This document shows, piece by piece, positions 27,331 through 39,355 of a DNA stretch of 39,355 nucleotides (its first letter is position 1; every line of letters starts with the position of its first letter). This DNA comes from an uncultured Prochlorococcus sp. (GTDB lineage: Bacteria; Cyanobacteriota; Cyanobacteriia; PCC-6307; Cyanobiaceae). Under the pieces are notes generated by a model. It made no database searches, was not told where the DNA came from, and saw only the letters and a program-made list of their open reading frames with translations. The stretch lies in NCBI GenBank assembly GCA_902624085.1, contig CACNWD010000011.1, positions 1 through 39,355 of the forward strand. The letters run 5' to 3'. Both the position numbers and the translations under genes were made by a program.

Positions 27331-27808
27331 TTTTTTTGTTTTTTATTAGTAGATTTTGGGAGTAAACTTCGTCAAAGCCAATTTGACAATAAAAATCTTT
27401 TTGATTTGATGTCATTAAATAAATTTTTTCAGATTGTTTTATCCTTTTCGACTCTAAAAGTGAATTAACTATAAGCTTGCCATAACCTTTCCCTTGATAA
27501 TTATGATCAATGACAATATCCCAAAGAACAGTTCTATAAGTTCCATCACTTAATGCTCTCCCAAAGCCAAGAATTTTATCTTTTGACCAAAGACTAACTA
27601 CTACATCACTATTAGCGAGGCAAGTTTTTAAGTCTTTAATTTTTCTATTTCTAGCCCAACTAGTATTTTTGTCTAATAAAACTTTTAATTTGCATAATCC
27701 ATTGCAGGGCAAAAAGTTAGGGCCTATTCCGAATAGCCTTAAGCCGGGAGCCCCTTTAAAATGCTTTATTAGTACTATTTTTCTATTCAAAAAAATATTT
27801 TTATTCAA
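27305..27808 (-). CDS. GNAT-family N-acetyltransferase
   Basis: A 167-aa acetyl-CoA-dependent acyltransferase of unknown substrate. The acetyl-CoA-binding motif A is clear: LWDIVIDHNYQGKGYGKLIV, with the QGKGYGK pyrophosphate loop. The later strand KIYLMTSNQKDFYCQIGF is motif B. The N-terminal ~60 residues contain a GAPGLRLFGIGPNFLP segment that is not part of the usual domain. The start is TTG at 27808, with an in-frame stop just upstream; a second TTG at codon 7 is equally possible. It is convergent with the GtrA-like gene and divergent from secA. Confidence 0.85.
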   Translation of the reverse strand: MNKNIFLNRKIVLIKHFKGAPGLRLFGIGPNFLPCNGLCKLKVLLDKNTSWARNRKIKDLKTCLANSDVVVSLWSKDKILGFGRALSDGTYRTVLWDIVIDHNYQGKGYGKLIVNSLLESKRIKQSEKIYLMTSNQKDFYCQIGFDEVYSQNLLIKNKKINHEIIDI

Positions 27809-27904
27809 TATTTAATTCTAAAAATTCAAATAACAATGTAAGATATTTTGGATTAATTGTCTAAAAACTTTTATTGTTCTTGTAAGTTCTTGATCAATTA
27901 CATT

Positions 27905-27910
27905 TATAAT
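27905..27910 (+). promoter_or_regulatory. Candidate -10 box for secA
   Basis: A perfect TATAAT at 27905-27910, 38 bp before the secA ATG. A partial -35 (TTGTAA, 27880-27885) is 19 bp upstream. An AGGGAA purine stretch (27935-27940) near the ATG may serve as the ribosome binding site. This is consensus match only. Confidence 0.4.
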
Positions 27911-27947
27911 AGTTTGTAATTGATGTTTTGCGCCAGGGAAAAAAATT

Positions 27948-30800
27948 ATGCTCAAACTATTGCTGGGAGATCCAAATACTCGAAAATTAAAGCGATATCA
28001 ACCAATAGTTGAAGAAATAAATCTGCTGGAGGCTGAAGTAACCAAATTAAGTGATGAACAATTACGAGCTGAAACTTATAACTTTAGGTCTATTCTTTCT
28101 GAAGAAACAAACTTAATAAAACAAAAAGATTTAATTAATGATCTTCTTCCAAAAGCTTTTGCAATTGTTAGAGAAGCGAGCAAAAGAGTTTTAGGGATGA
28201 GACATTTTGATGTTCAATTAATTGGAGGCATGGTGTTACATGAATGTCAAATTGCTGAGATGAAAACTGGTGAGGGTAAGACTCTTGTCGCTACATTACC
28301 CTGTTACTTGAACGCTTTATCAGGGAAAGGGGTTCATGTCGTTACGGTTAACGATTATCTCGCAAGAAGAGATGCGGAGTGGATGGGGCAAGTACATAAG
28401 TTTTTAGGTTTAAGCGTAGGTTTAATTCAACAAGATATGAGTCCTGCACAAAGAAAGAAAAACTATGCATGTGATATTACTTACGCTACAAATTCTGAAT
28501 TAGGTTTTGATTATTTAAGAGATAATATGTCAACTGATATTGAAGAAGTTGTTCAAAGAGAATTTAACTATTGTGTGATTGATGAAGTTGATTCAATTTT
28601 AATTGATGAAGCTAGAACTCCTCTCATAATTTCTGGTCAAATTGAGCGTCCACAAGAGAAATATCAGAAAGCAGCTGAACTAACCTTGCAATTAGAAAGA
28701 GCAGAAGAAATGAGTAAGGATGGAGTTGATCCAAAAGGAGATTATGAAGTGGATGAGAAACAAAGAAGTTGTATATTAACTGATCAAGGATTTGCTAAAT
28801 GTGAAGAATCTCTAAAGGTGAACGATTTATATGATCCCCAGGATCCTTGGGCTCATTACATTACAAATGCTTTGAAAGCGAAAGAATTATTTGTTAAAGA
28901 TGTAAATTATATTTTAAAAAATGGTGAAGCAGTAATTGTTGATGAATTTACAGGTAGGGTAATGCCTGGAAGAAGATGGAGTGATGGACAGCACCAAGCT
29001 ATAGAAGCCAAAGAGGGTTTAAAGATTCAACCTGAGACTCAAACATTAGCTTCTATTACTTATCAAAACTTTTTTTTACTTTATCCAGGTCTTGCAGGTA
29101 TGACTGGCACAGCTAAAACTGAAGAAGTTGAATTTGAGAAAACATATAAATTACAATCAACAGTTGTGCCCACAAATATGGCTAGACAACGAAAGGATTG
29201 GTCGGATCAGGTTTTTAAAACAGAAATGGGAAAATGGAAAGCTGTCGCTAATGAAACAGCTGATATACATAAAAAAGGTAGACCAGTATTAGTTGGAACT
29301 ACAAGTGTTGAAAAGAGCGAACTCCTTAGTTCCTTATTACAAGAACAACAAATACCTCATAATTTACTAAATGCCAAACCAGAAAATGTAGAGAGAGAAG
29401 CAGAAATCGTTGCTCAGGCTGGAAGGTTCGGTGCTGTAACAATAGCAACAAATATGGCTGGGAGAGGTACGGATATTATTTTAGGTGGCAATAGTGATTA
29501 TATGGCGAGATTAAAGTTGAAAGAAACCTTATTACCTCTTTTAGTAAAACCAGATAATGAACATAAACCACCAATTCCCAAACAAAGAGATTTGAAGTCT
29601 AAGAGTGGTTTTTCATCATCATCGAAAATTAAATTAAAAAAATCTACTGGAAATATCTTAAATAATGTTAAAAGTCTTTTCCCTTGTAATCTTGGCGAAA
29701 ATATTGAGAAAGATCTTCATTCCTTGTCAAAAGAACTTGTGAATAATTGGGGAGAGCGCAAACTTACTTTAATTGAATTAGAAGATAGAATATCAACTGC
29801 TGCAGAAAAAGCACCCACTAATGATAATCTTATAAAGTTATTGAGAGAAGTATTAGCATCAGTTAAATCTGAGTATGAAAAAGTTCTTAAAATAGAAGAA
29901 GAAAATGTTAGAAATGCTGGGGGCTTGCATGTAATTGGTACTGAGAGACACGAGTCTAGGAGGGTGGATAATCAGCTTAGAGGAAGAGCTGGAAGACAAG
30001 GTGATTTAGGAAGTACAAGATTTTTCTTGTCCCTAGAAGATAATTTATTAAGAATTTTTGGAGGAGATAGAGTCGCTAACTTAATGAATGCATTCAGAGT
30101 CGATGAAGATATGCCTATTGAATCTGGAATGCTCACTAGGTCTCTTGAGAGTGCTCAGAAAAAAGTTGAGACTTATTATTATGATATTAGAAAACAAGTT
30201 TTTGAATATGATGAAGTAATGAATAATCAAAGAAAAGCTGTTTATTCAGAAAGGTTGAGAGTCTTAAAAGGAATAGATTTGAAAAAACAAGTTATTGGAT
30301 ATGGAGAGATAACAATGGAGGAAATAGTTGAAGCTTATGTTAATCAAGATTTACCTCCAGAAGAGTGGGATTTGGAACAATTGGTATCTAAAGTGAAAGA
30401 ATTTATTTATTTGTTGAATGATTTAGAAGTGAAAGATATATTTTCATTGTCAATACAAGAATTAAAAAATTATTTGAAAGAGCAATTAAGAGCAGCTTAT
30501 GATTTGAAAGAATCTCAGATAGAAAATCATCGACTTGGTTTGATGAGAGAAGCAGAAAGGTTTTTTATCCTTCAACAAATTGATAATCTCTGGAGAGAGC
30601 ATTTACAATCTATGGATTCTCTTAGAGAGTCAGTGGGTTTAAGGGGTTATGGGCAAAAAGATCCTCTAATTGAGTATAAAAATGAAGGTTATGATATGTT
30701 CCTTGAAATGATGACAAATATGAGGAGAAATGTTATTTACTCAATGTTTATGTTTCAACCAAAAATAGAAAAAGAAGTAGATGATAAAAAGATTAATTAA
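27948..30800 (+). CDS. secA: Preprotein translocase motor subunit SecA
   Basis: ATPase that pushes precursor proteins through SecYEG in the plasma and thylakoid membranes. Walker A MKTGEGKT is at residues 105-112. [14 protein letters not shown] (Walker B region), the preprotein cross-linking domain, [19 protein letters not shown] and the RGRAGRQGD motif are all present. The central part carries an extra ~60-residue polar insert before the [22 protein letters not shown] segment, as in cyanobacterial SecA. The C-terminal zinc-binding SecB tail of E. coli SecA is absent. At 950 aa it is normal for the group. Its stop overlaps that of the convergent cysE by 4 bp. Confidence 0.97.
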   Translation: MLKLLLGDPNTRKLKRYQPIVEEINLLEAEVTKLSDEQLRAETYNFRSILSEETNLIKQKDLINDLLPKAFAIVREASKRVLGMRHFDVQLIGGMVLHECQIAEMKTGEGKTLVATLPCYLNALSGKGVHVVTVNDYLARRDAEWMGQVHKFLGLSVGLIQQDMSPAQRKKNYACDITYATNSELGFDYLRDNMSTDIEEVVQREFNYCVIDEVDSILIDEARTPLIISGQIERPQEKYQKAAELTLQLERAEEMSKDGVDPKGDYEVDEKQRSCILTDQGFAKCEESLKVNDLYDPQDPWAHYITNALKAKELFVKDVNYILKNGEAVIVDEFTGRVMPGRRWSDGQHQAIEAKEGLKIQPETQTLASITYQNFFLLYPGLAGMTGTAKTEEVEFEKTYKLQSTVVPTNMARQRKDWSDQVFKTEMGKWKAVANETADIHKKGRPVLVGTTSVEKSELLSSLLQEQQIPHNLLNAKPENVEREAEIVAQAGRFGAVTIATNMAGRGTDIILGGNSDYMARLKLKETLLPLLVKPDNEHKPPIPKQRDLKSKSGFSSSSKIKLKKSTGNILNNVKSLFPCNLGENIEKDLHSLSKELVNNWGERKLTLIELEDRISTAAEKAPTNDNLIKLLREVLASVKSEYEKVLKIEEENVRNAGGLHVIGTERHESRRVDNQLRGRAGRQGDLGSTRFFLSLEDNLLRIFGGDRVANLMNAFRVDEDMPIESGMLTRSLESAQKKVETYYYDIRKQVFEYDEVMNNQRKAVYSERLRVLKGIDLKKQVIGYGEITMEEIVEAYVNQDLPPEEWDLEQLVSKVKEFIYLLNDLEVKDIFSLSIQELKNYLKEQLRAAYDLKESQIENHRLGLMREAERFFILQQIDNLWREHLQSMDSLRESVGLRGYGQKDPLIEYKNEGYDMFLEMMTNMRRNVIYSMFMFQPKIEKEVDDKKIN

Positions 30801-31537
30801 TTACTATCATCTCCTAAAAACTCGATAATTTCTTTATCTTTTAAATTCTGTGCATCTCCCAATTTTGAAATATCAATTACTTCATCATTAACTAAATTGT
30901 GCAGAGCTTTTTGTAATCTATTTAGTTGATTTTCTAGAGTATCTATTCTATCCATAAGATTTCTTATGACATTTGCTTCTGCATCTGGCAGAGCTGAATG
31001 CGCTAAGGGATTAATCTTAACTCCACTTTGATGAACTACTCTCCCAGGAATTCCTACTACGGTGCTGTTTCCTTGAACGCTACGAACTACGACAGAACCA
31101 GCTCCAATTCTTGTGTTTGCTCCAACAGTGATTGAACCTAAAACTTTTGCGCCTGCTCCGACAACAACATTTTCTTTTAATGTTGGATGCCTTTTCCCAT
31201 GGTTTTTGCCTGTTCCTCCTAAAGTTACTCCTTGATATAGTAAGCAGTTATCTCCTATCTCAGCTGTTTCCCCTATTACAACTCCCATCCCATGATCAAT
31301 AAAAACTTTTCTACCTATTCTAGCTCCTGGATGAATTTCAATTCCTGTTATAGTCCTGGTAATTTGGCTTAATATCCTTGGAATTAAGGGTAATTTTAGA
31401 TTCCATAATTTATGAGTGAATCTATGAAGGAAGATTGCTTGAAATCCTGGGTAACACAGAAAGATTTCAAGGATCCCTCTTGCGGCAGGATCTCTTTCTT
31501 TAATTATCGCTATGTCTGACTTTATAGTATTAATCAT
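30797..31537 (-). CDS. cysE: Serine O-acetyltransferase
   Basis: Makes O-acetylserine, the carbon skeleton for cysteine. The 246 aa comprise an N-terminal helical part ([15 protein letters not shown]) and a left-handed beta-helix of hexapeptide repeats ([41 protein letters not shown]). The catalytic His is in [11 protein letters not shown]. The C-terminal tail has a coiled-coil-like stretch ([19 protein letters not shown]) and ends in an acidic segment rather than the usual Ile-ended CysK-binding peptide. It is the last gene of the minus-strand run miaA-infC-gntR-cysE, 5 bp after the regulator gene. Confidence 0.94.
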   Translation of the reverse strand: MINTIKSDIAIIKERDPAARGILEIFLCYPGFQAIFLHRFTHKLWNLKLPLIPRILSQITRTITGIEIHPGARIGRKVFIDHGMGVVIGETAEIGDNCLLYQGVTLGGTGKNHGKRHPTLKENVVVGAGAKVLGSITVGANTRIGAGSVVVRSVQGNSTVVGIPGRVVHQSGVKINPLAHSALPDAEANVIRNLMDRIDTLENQLNRLQKALHNLVNDEVIDISKLGDAQNLKDKEIIEFLGDDSN

Positions 31538-31542
31538 TTGAA

Positions 31543-32526
31543 TTAATGTGATATCCCAATTTCTTTTTTTAGTTGATTAATAGTTTCTTGTGTTAGGTAG
31601 TTCGCAGCACAGTGTATGAGTGGCATCCTTATTAACTGAGAGCGATTTTTGGTAAGAGTGTTTTCAACAGCTGATAAGCTTGGACTGTCACATAGTACGT
31701 GGCTTGTAGTCCTCAATAGAGCTAAAAGTCTACTACTATTTTCTGGATTGGCTGTCATAAGAAGTATATCATTGCCTCTAATACTGTGTAAGATCACTTC
31801 TGCTGCTCGAAGTAGTCCTGGACTAATACTCACAATGCCAACGCAGCTCCCTGGTTTTAATTCTGTTAACATCTTTAATTCTTTTTGAAAATCACTTAAA
31901 TCTACAGCTATAGCTCGAATTCCATATTTCTTGGCAAGTTTTTCTAATGGTTGTAAAAAATAACGGCTAGTTACAAGTGTGCCATTATTTGAGTTACAAA
32001 GAACTTTTTCCAGCTCTTCCATTGGTATGACTTCTACTGGAACATTTATTCGTGGGGCTAAATCTTCTGCAATTAACATTGAAGCTCCAATATCCTCTCT
32101 GGGTGTGCTAACTAATATTCTCGCACCGCATTTTATCCTCCAATCAACTTCTTTGGTTAATATTTCTCTAGCTTCTTGTAAAGAGCATCCAATATTAATT
32201 AATTGGTCAATAGCTTTTTTAGCTTCAAGTGACGGGTCTCTCCCTGGCTTGTTTGACTGAATTGATTCTTTAATATCTTTCTTTTTAACTTGATCTCTTA
32301 CGTAAATACCAGAACCAGCAATTGCTTCAACGACACCGTCTGTTTCTAGTTGTCTATAAACTTTGCTTATTGTATTTCTATGAAGACCTGTCTGCATGGC
32401 CAATTGCCTTGTACTAGGTAGTCTATGACCAGGTGGATAATGTCTTGAGGCTATTGCGAAGCAAATTTGATTATAAAGTTGGCTTGAAGCTGAAATATCA
32501 CTTTCTGACTGTATATGGAATCTCAC
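31543..32526 (-). CDS. GntR-type transcriptional regulator
   Basis: An N-terminal winged HTH of the GntR family spans residues ~13-80 (SSQLYNQICFAIASRHYPPG, LPSTRQLAMQTGLHRNTISKVYRQL, GVVEAIAGSGIYV). The ~240-residue C-terminal region is neither an aminotransferase-like (MocR) nor a FadR/HutC effector domain that I can recognise. It contains Rossmann-like stretches (ARILVSTPRED, GSCVGIVSISPGLLRAAEVIL) and ends at GISH. This layout seems typical of a cyanobacterial subfamily. It sits between infC and cysE on the same strand, 5 bp upstream of cysE; regulating cysE is possible but unproven. Confidence 0.85.
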   Translation of the reverse strand: MRFHIQSESDISASSQLYNQICFAIASRHYPPGHRLPSTRQLAMQTGLHRNTISKVYRQLETDGVVEAIAGSGIYVRDQVKKKDIKESIQSNKPGRDPSLEAKKAIDQLINIGCSLQEAREILTKEVDWRIKCGARILVSTPREDIGASMLIAEDLAPRINVPVEVIPMEELEKVLCNSNNGTLVTSRYFLQPLEKLAKKYGIRAIAVDLSDFQKELKMLTELKPGSCVGIVSISPGLLRAAEVILHSIRGNDILLMTANPENSSRLLALLRTTSHVLCDSPSLSAVENTLTKNRSQLIRMPLIHCAANYLTQETINQLKKEIGISH

Positions 32527-32620
32527 GCTATTTGTAAAACTTATGTTCTTAAGAGTTATAGTGCCACATTAACATCTGTCATAGATTAAATAATATAAAT
32601 ATTATGAAATTTAAAAATAT

Positions 32621-33196
32621 TTAGTTTTCATCTTCTTTTTTAATTAAAGGTGTTTTTCTCGGACTCAGAAACATAATCATGTTTCTGCCTTCTCTTTTAG
32701 GAGATTGTTGGACCTCTGATTGCTCTTCCAAATCATTGGCCATTTTCAGGAGAAGTGTTTCTGCTAAATTTGAATGTTGAATTTCTCGACCCCTAAAAAT
32801 AACAGTACATTTAACTTTATCTCCTGCCTTAAGAAATCTTAATGCCTGACCAATTCTCACATCGTAGTCATGCTTATCAATTTTATATCTCATCTTAACT
32901 TCTTTAACTTCTGTTTGATGTGATTTTTTTCTAGCTTCTTTTGCTTTTTTTTCTTGTTCAAATTTATATTTTCCATAATCCATAATCCTGCAAACTGGGG
33001 GATTAGCTTTTTCACTTACTAATACTAAATCTAGTTCTCTTTTAGAAGCAATCTCTAACGCTTTTAATCTATCTATTACGCCTAATTGTTGCCCATCTGA
33101 GTCAACTACTCTGAGTTCAGGATAATTAATCCTTTCATTAATATTGGGTAGCTCTCTTACTGGAGCGCGGCGATCAAAGCGTGGACGTGGTGGCAT
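32621..33196 (-). CDS. infC: Translation initiation factor IF-3
   Basis: Prevents 50S joining and checks start-codon fidelity. The N-domain signature [22 protein letters not shown] is near residues 19-40. The C-domain ([41 protein letters not shown]) is complete. The length (191 aa) is normal. It starts with ATG rather than the rare AUU used for autoregulation in E. coli. It lies 54 bp after miaA and 94 bp before the regulator on the minus strand. The usual rpmI-rplT partners are not adjacent. Confidence 0.97.
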   Translation of the reverse strand: MPPRPRFDRRAPVRELPNINERINYPELRVVDSDGQQLGVIDRLKALEIASKRELDLVLVSEKANPPVCRIMDYGKYKFEQEKKAKEARKKSHQTEVKEVKMRYKIDKHDYDVRIGQALRFLKAGDKVKCTVIFRGREIQHSNLAETLLLKMANDLEEQSEVQQSPKREGRNMIMFLSPRKTPLIKKEDEN

Positions 33197-33250
33197 TCAG
33201 TTTGTTTGTGGAAAATAATTTTAAAATTTAATCTTAAATTTAATTTAAAT

Positions 33251-34150
33251 CTAGCAAATAGTAGATTGTATTTTAATTATTGCATCTTTTAGAGGGTTTT
33301 TGTTATCAAGCCAGTAGGGATTATTTTTATTACGAAACCAAGTTCGTTGTCTTTTGGCAAAATTAATTGTTTTTTTGGAAGTTATTTCTATCGCATCATT
33401 TATTTTTTGATTATTTGTAATTACATTTATTGCCTCTTGATAACCAATAGTTTTGAGTAAAGGTAAATCTATTCCGTATTTGTTTATAAGATTTTTTGTC
33501 TCATCTATAATTCCATTTTCAAACATTATTTTCGTTCTTTTTAGAATTCTTTCATTTAACTCATTACAATCGAGTCCAATTTCTAGAACTTTCCAAGGTG
33601 GAGGATTGATTGATTGTTGAATAGATATGGGTTTGCCGGTGGCATAAAAAACTTCAAGAGCTCTTATGGTCCTAATTTTATCTTCAGCATTTATTTTTTG
33701 AGCTGTGACAGGATCACAGATTTGAAGGAGTTCCCAACACTCTTTTTGACCTAATTTTGTTAAGTTATTTCTGAAGTTTTTTTGAGGAGGAACTTCTGGA
33801 GTAATAAATCCATAAATGATTGAATTCATATAAAGTCCGCTACCTCCAACAAGGAAAGGATGTTCACCTTTTGATATCTCATTATTAATTGATTTTGTAG
33901 CAATTTCTTGAAATTCTTTTACGTTAATCGTCTGGTCTGGATTAGTAAGGTTTAATAAATAATGTCTAATAACTTTTTGTTGGATTTTATTAGGCTTGGC
34001 TGTTCCAATATCCATTTCTTTATATATTTGTCTTGAATCAACATTATGAATTCTCATGTTAAAATGTTTTGCAATTTCAATTGCTAAATCAGTTTTGCCA
34101 CTCGCAGTAGGTCCTATAAGAACTATTACTAGGGGTTTTGAAGAATTCAT
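33251..34150 (-). CDS. miaA: tRNA dimethylallyltransferase
   Basis: Adds a dimethylallyl group to A37 of tRNAs reading UNN codons. Walker A GPTASGKT is at residues 13-20, [16 protein letters not shown] (catalytic D and substrate-binding region) at 38-53, and [13 protein letters not shown] follows. The C-terminal part has the [11 protein letters not shown] signature. At 299 aa it is full length. It is the promoter-proximal gene of the minus-strand run, divergent from gyrB across 158 bp that probably holds both promoters. Confidence 0.96.
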   Translation of the reverse strand: MNSSKPLVIVLIGPTASGKTDLAIEIAKHFNMRIHNVDSRQIYKEMDIGTAKPNKIQQKVIRHYLLNLTNPDQTINVKEFQEIATKSINNEISKGEHPFLVGGSGLYMNSIIYGFITPEVPPQKNFRNNLTKLGQKECWELLQICDPVTAQKINAEDKIRTIRALEVFYATGKPISIQQSINPPPWKVLEIGLDCNELNERILKRTKIMFENGIIDETKNLINKYGIDLPLLKTIGYQEAINVITNNQKINDAIEITSKKTINFAKRQRTWFRNKNNPYWLDNKNPLKDAIIKIQSTIC

Positions 34151-34308
34151 AAATAAAATACTTTCTAATTAAGTTTTAATAATAGTAAATAAGTAATTAA
34201 ATTATTCATTATTTTTGAAGCCTTTCTTGTTTACCAGTGGTAAGTTTAAATCGATACCTTCCTAAATAAAAATTTTGGAAAGGTTTTAATTATTAATTTT
34301 TGGTTTAA

Positions 34309-36602
<2,294 letters not shown>

Positions 36603-36656
36603 TTTTAGTTCTAACCATATATTTATTAAACTAATTTTATTATTTAAAATAAACTT

Positions 36657-38063
36657 ATGAATGATGATATTAATAGTTATAGTTATGCTTCATTTTCTGG
36701 GGAACTTACTTCAAGCGAAAAAATAGCGAAAGAATTACAAGAACTTTTAGTAGCAGGTAATTATGATACTGCAAAGCTTATCTTGGAGCCCTCACAGCCT
36801 GTTGATATAGCAGAAGCGATTGGCTGTCTGCCTCAAATTTTACAAGCTTTAGCTTTCAGGCTGCTTAAAAAGAATGAAGCTATTGAAGTTTATGAATATT
36901 TAGATCCAGTAGTTCAGCAAACTCTATTAGATAGGCTTCGCTCGGGGGAAGTTTTAGAGATTGTCGAGAAAATGTCACCTGATGATCGTGTACAGTTGTT
37001 TGACGAATTACCTGCGAAAGTTGTCAGAAAATTCTTGTCAGCACTTAGTCCTGGAGAGAGGAAAGTTACAGCTGAGTTATTAGGGTATCAGCCAGAAACT
37101 GCTGGAAGGTTAATGACTACTGAGTTTATAGATTTAAAAGAGATGCAAACAGCAGAAGAAGCTCTCTCTCTAGTAAGGGAAAGAGCTCCTTTTACTGAAA
37201 CTATTTATAGTCTATATGTCACAGATAAAGAGAGGCATTTAACAGGCATCCTTTCTTTAAGAGATCTTGTGACTGCTAATCCTCAAATGCAAATTGGAGA
37301 AGTTATGACGAGGGAAGTAGTGAATACAACAACTGATACAAATCAAGAAGAAGTGGCTAGGGCAATACAAAGATATGATTTTTTGGCACTTCCTGTTGTA
37401 GATAAAGAAAATAGGCTTGTGGGTATTGTTACTGTTGATGATTTGATTGATGTTATAGAGCAAGAAGCTACAAGAGATATATATGCTGCTGGTGCAGTTC
37501 AAGCAGGAGATGAAGATGATTATTTTCAAAGTGGATTATTTACTATCGCTAGAAGAAGGATCGTTTGGTTGCTAATTCTTGTTTTAGCAAATGGAATTAC
37601 GACAAAAGTTATTGCTACTAATGATCAAATACTAAGCGAAGTAGTGATTTTGGCGGCTTTTATTCCTTTACTAATTGGCACAGGTGGAAATGTGGGAGCG
37701 CAAAGCTCTACCGTGGTTATTAGGGGTTTAAGTACTCAAAAGATTAAATCTTTGGGAGCTTTAAAAGCTATCTTAAAAGAAGCTATTACTGGAGCCCTGC
37801 TTGGAATATTGATGCTAATTGTCGTAATACCTTTTGCTTGGTGGCAAGGAGAAGGTTTGTTAATAGGACTAGCAGTTGGCATTAGTTTGCTTTCTATTAC
37901 GACACTTGCCGCCACTGCAGGAGCGGTGCTCCCGCTTCTTTTTGACAGGATGGGTCTAGATCCTGCCCTGATGTCTTCACCTTTCATAACAACTGCAACA
38001 GATATAGCGGGTGTTTTTATATACCTAAATACAGCAGCATGGTTAGTAAATAATTATAAATGA
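36657..38063 (+). CDS. mgtE: Magnesium transporter MgtE
   Basis: Mg2+-gated channel in the plasma membrane. The N-domain (MgtE_N superhelix) spans about residues 30-135, two CBS domains about 135-270 (MTTEFIDL, VMTREVVNTTTDTNQEE, LPVVDKENRLVGIVTVDD), and the connecting helix IEQEATRDIYAAGAV leads to five membrane helices from residue ~298 to the end. GTGGNVGAQSSTVVIRGL is the pore signature, and the last helices contain MSSPFITTATDIAGVFIY. Cytoplasmic acidic residues should close the channel when Mg2+ is high. The length is 468 aa. Confidence 0.96.
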   Translation: MNDDINSYSYASFSGELTSSEKIAKELQELLVAGNYDTAKLILEPSQPVDIAEAIGCLPQILQALAFRLLKKNEAIEVYEYLDPVVQQTLLDRLRSGEVLEIVEKMSPDDRVQLFDELPAKVVRKFLSALSPGERKVTAELLGYQPETAGRLMTTEFIDLKEMQTAEEALSLVRERAPFTETIYSLYVTDKERHLTGILSLRDLVTANPQMQIGEVMTREVVNTTTDTNQEEVARAIQRYDFLALPVVDKENRLVGIVTVDDLIDVIEQEATRDIYAAGAVQAGDEDDYFQSGLFTIARRRIVWLLILVLANGITTKVIATNDQILSEVVILAAFIPLLIGTGGNVGAQSSTVVIRGLSTQKIKSLGALKAILKEAITGALLGILMLIVVIPFAWWQGEGLLIGLAVGISLLSITTLAATAGAVLPLLFDRMGLDPALMSSPFITTATDIAGVFIYLNTAAWLVNNYK

Positions 38064-38160
38064 TAGAATGAGTAAATATACTCAATTATGTAAATTTGTG
38101 GATTTTTAGGTTTAACTTTACAATTCTTAATGGTATTGTTTACAAAAGTATATTTTATTT

Positions 38161-39162
38161 ATGTCTACGGAAACCATAGTTGAAAATAAATTAAGTTCGA
38201 TTTCAGCACTTAAGACTGCCAATGAAGTTGATTTAGTAAGATCTTACTTGAGAGATATTGGTAGAGTCCCTTTATTGACTCATGAGCAAGAGATTACTCT
38301 TGGCAGGCAAGTTCAAGAACTGATGCAGGTAGAAAGACTTGAATTAGAAATACTTGATTTAACCGGAGAGAAGCCTTCTCTTGAAGTAATAGCACAAAAA
38401 TTAGATTTAACTATTCCCCAGGTCAAAAAGAGATTAAGAGCCGGTCAAAGAGCAAAAGAAAGAATGGTCGCGGCTAACCTAAGACTTGTAGTTAGTGTTG
38501 CGAAGAAATATACAAAAAGAAATATGGAATTACTAGACCTTATCCAAGAAGGAACTATTGGTCTTGTAAGAGGGGTAGAGAAGTTTGATCCAGCAAGAGG
38601 GTATAAATTTTCTACTTATGCGTATTGGTGGATTAGGCAGGGTATTACGAGAGCTATTGCTGAAAAAAGTAGAGCAATTAGACTGCCTATCCATATAACT
38701 GAAATGCTAAATAAACTTAAAAAAGGTCAGAGGGAATTAAGTCAAGAGATGTCGAGAACTCCAACTATTAGTGAACTTGCAAAATATGTTGAACTGCCTG
38801 AAGAAGATGTAAAAGATTTAATGTGTAAAGCTGGTCAACCAGTTAGCTTAGAAACTAAAGTTGGAGATGGTGAAGATACTGTACTCTTAGATTTGTTAGC
38901 AGGTGGAGAAGATTTGCCTGACGAGCAAATTGAAATGGATTGCATGCGAGGAGATTTACATTCGTTATTACATCAATTACCTGATTTGCAATGTAGAGTT
39001 TTAAGAATGAGATATGGTATGGATGGAGATGAGCCTATGTCTCTTACCGGTATAGGAAGGGTTTTAGGGATCAGTAGAGACAGGGTCAGAAATTTAGAAA
39101 GAGATGGCTTGAGAGGTTTAAGAAGACTTAGTGATAATGTTGAAGCTTATTTCGTCTCTTGA
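38161..39162 (+). CDS. Group 2 sigma-70 family RNA polymerase sigma factor
   Basis: Non-essential-type sigma factor of the RpoD/SigA family. Region 1.2 (VRSYLRDIGRVPLLTHEQEI) is near residue 24. Region 2 is nearly canonical: LRLVVSVAKKYTKRN, LDLIQEGTIGLVRGVEKFDP and the -10 recognition helix YKFSTYAYWWIRQ. Region 3 (RLPIHITEMLNKLKK) and region 4 (VLRMRYGM, GIGRVLGISRDRVRNLERDGLRGLRRL) complete it. At 333 aa and lacking region 1.1, it is a group 2 factor rather than the principal one; such factors in cyanobacteria respond to light, diel phase and stress. The 97-bp gap after mgtE likely holds its promoter. Confidence 0.93.
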   Translation: MSTETIVENKLSSISALKTANEVDLVRSYLRDIGRVPLLTHEQEITLGRQVQELMQVERLELEILDLTGEKPSLEVIAQKLDLTIPQVKKRLRAGQRAKERMVAANLRLVVSVAKKYTKRNMELLDLIQEGTIGLVRGVEKFDPARGYKFSTYAYWWIRQGITRAIAEKSRAIRLPIHITEMLNKLKKGQRELSQEMSRTPTISELAKYVELPEEDVKDLMCKAGQPVSLETKVGDGEDTVLLDLLAGGEDLPDEQIEMDCMRGDLHSLLHQLPDLQCRVLRMRYGMDGDEPMSLTGIGRVLGISRDRVRNLERDGLRGLRRLSDNVEAYFVS

Positions 39163-39355
39163 ATAATCTTTAAGATTAATTTATTAGTTTGTTCTGGTTT
39201 CTCATCATGAGGACAATGACCAGCATCCTTAATCACATTTAGACTTTTAATTTCTTCATAATCATTTACCCATTGTTTTGCTTCTTCAAGTGATTCCCAA
39301 GGGTCTTTTTCTCCCCAAATAAGGTGTATATCAGTTTTAATGTTTTTAAATAAAT
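39147..39355 (-). CDS. Alpha/beta hydrolase, C-terminal end only
   Basis: An open minus-strand frame of 69 codons runs from the right edge to a TAA at 39147-39149. It reads IHLIWGEKDPWESLEEAKQW, then LNVIKDAGHCPHDEKPEQT and ends KIIQETK. WGEKDPW carries the acid residue and GHCPHDEKPE the catalytic histidine, as at the C-terminus of alpha/beta-hydrolase enzymes. The nucleophile motif and start are beyond the window. It overlaps the 3' end of the convergent sigma factor gene by 16 bp. The substrate is unknown. Confidence 0.8.
   Translation of the reverse strand, partial: LFKNIKTDIHLIWGEKDPWESLEEAKQWVNDYEEIKSLNVIKDAGHCPHDEKPEQTNKLILKIIQETK

Noticed and set aside
31649-32260. Plus-strand ORFs opposite the GntR regulator
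   Set aside because: They are frame shadows of a well-supported gene on the other strand, with no independent features.
37257-37987. Minus-strand ORFs opposite mgtE
   Set aside because: They overlap conserved CBS and membrane domains of MgtE and have no protein-like motifs of their own.
38069-38084. TGAGTA-AATA-TACTCA palindrome after mgtE as a terminator
   Set aside because: The stem is only six pairs, mostly A-T, and no T-tract follows.

Overview
The window looks like the chromosome of a high-light-adapted Prochlorococcus. It is strongly AT-rich, intergenic gaps are mostly under 100 bp, and many genes abut or overlap at their ends. A PsbZ-type photosystem II protein, a Ycf23-like protein, a group 2 sigma factor and cyanobacterial-type ClpP and SecA point the same way. 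The genus call is my inference from gene content and protein style, not from a database search.

Left core block (1-21621): the 3' part of a membrane glycosyltransferase, then a minus-strand run dnaX, clpX, clpP, tig (replication clamp loader, then a proteostasis cluster). A divergent plus-strand set follows: asd, dapA, rnj. Next come tilS (-), a ycf23-like gene (+), uvrB (+), lysC (-), holA (-), cobH/cbiC (+), mutS (-), psbZ (+) and ribH (+). LysC, Asd and DapA are the first three steps from aspartate to lysine. DnaX and HolA are two subunits of the same clamp loader. As read here, lysC carries a one-base deletion in an A-run just after its start codon.

Variable island (21672-26441): it begins at an intact tRNA-Gly(GCC) and ends at a decayed copy of that tRNA's 3' half; the two share an exact 15-bp 3' end. 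It is gene-poor. It holds small hypothetical ORFs, a DUF218/YdcF-like protein, a methyltransferase, decayed coding fragments, and two more tRNA 3'-half remnants on the minus strand, one of them clearly tRNA-Pro(UGG). A frameshift-riddled pseudogene of a small helix-turn-helix protein, possibly small-terminase-like, ends four bases from the tRNA-Pro remnant. I read this as a graveyard of tRNA-targeting integrative elements or phage satellites. No recombinase gene remains.

Right core block (26493-39355): an NTF2-like protein and a GtrA-like membrane protein (overlapping), a GNAT acetyltransferase (-), secA (+), a minus-strand run miaA, infC, GntR-type regulator, cysE, then gyrB (+), a secreted SH3-like protein, mgtE, a group 2 sigma factor, and the C-terminal end of an alpha/beta hydrolase (-) running off the right edge.
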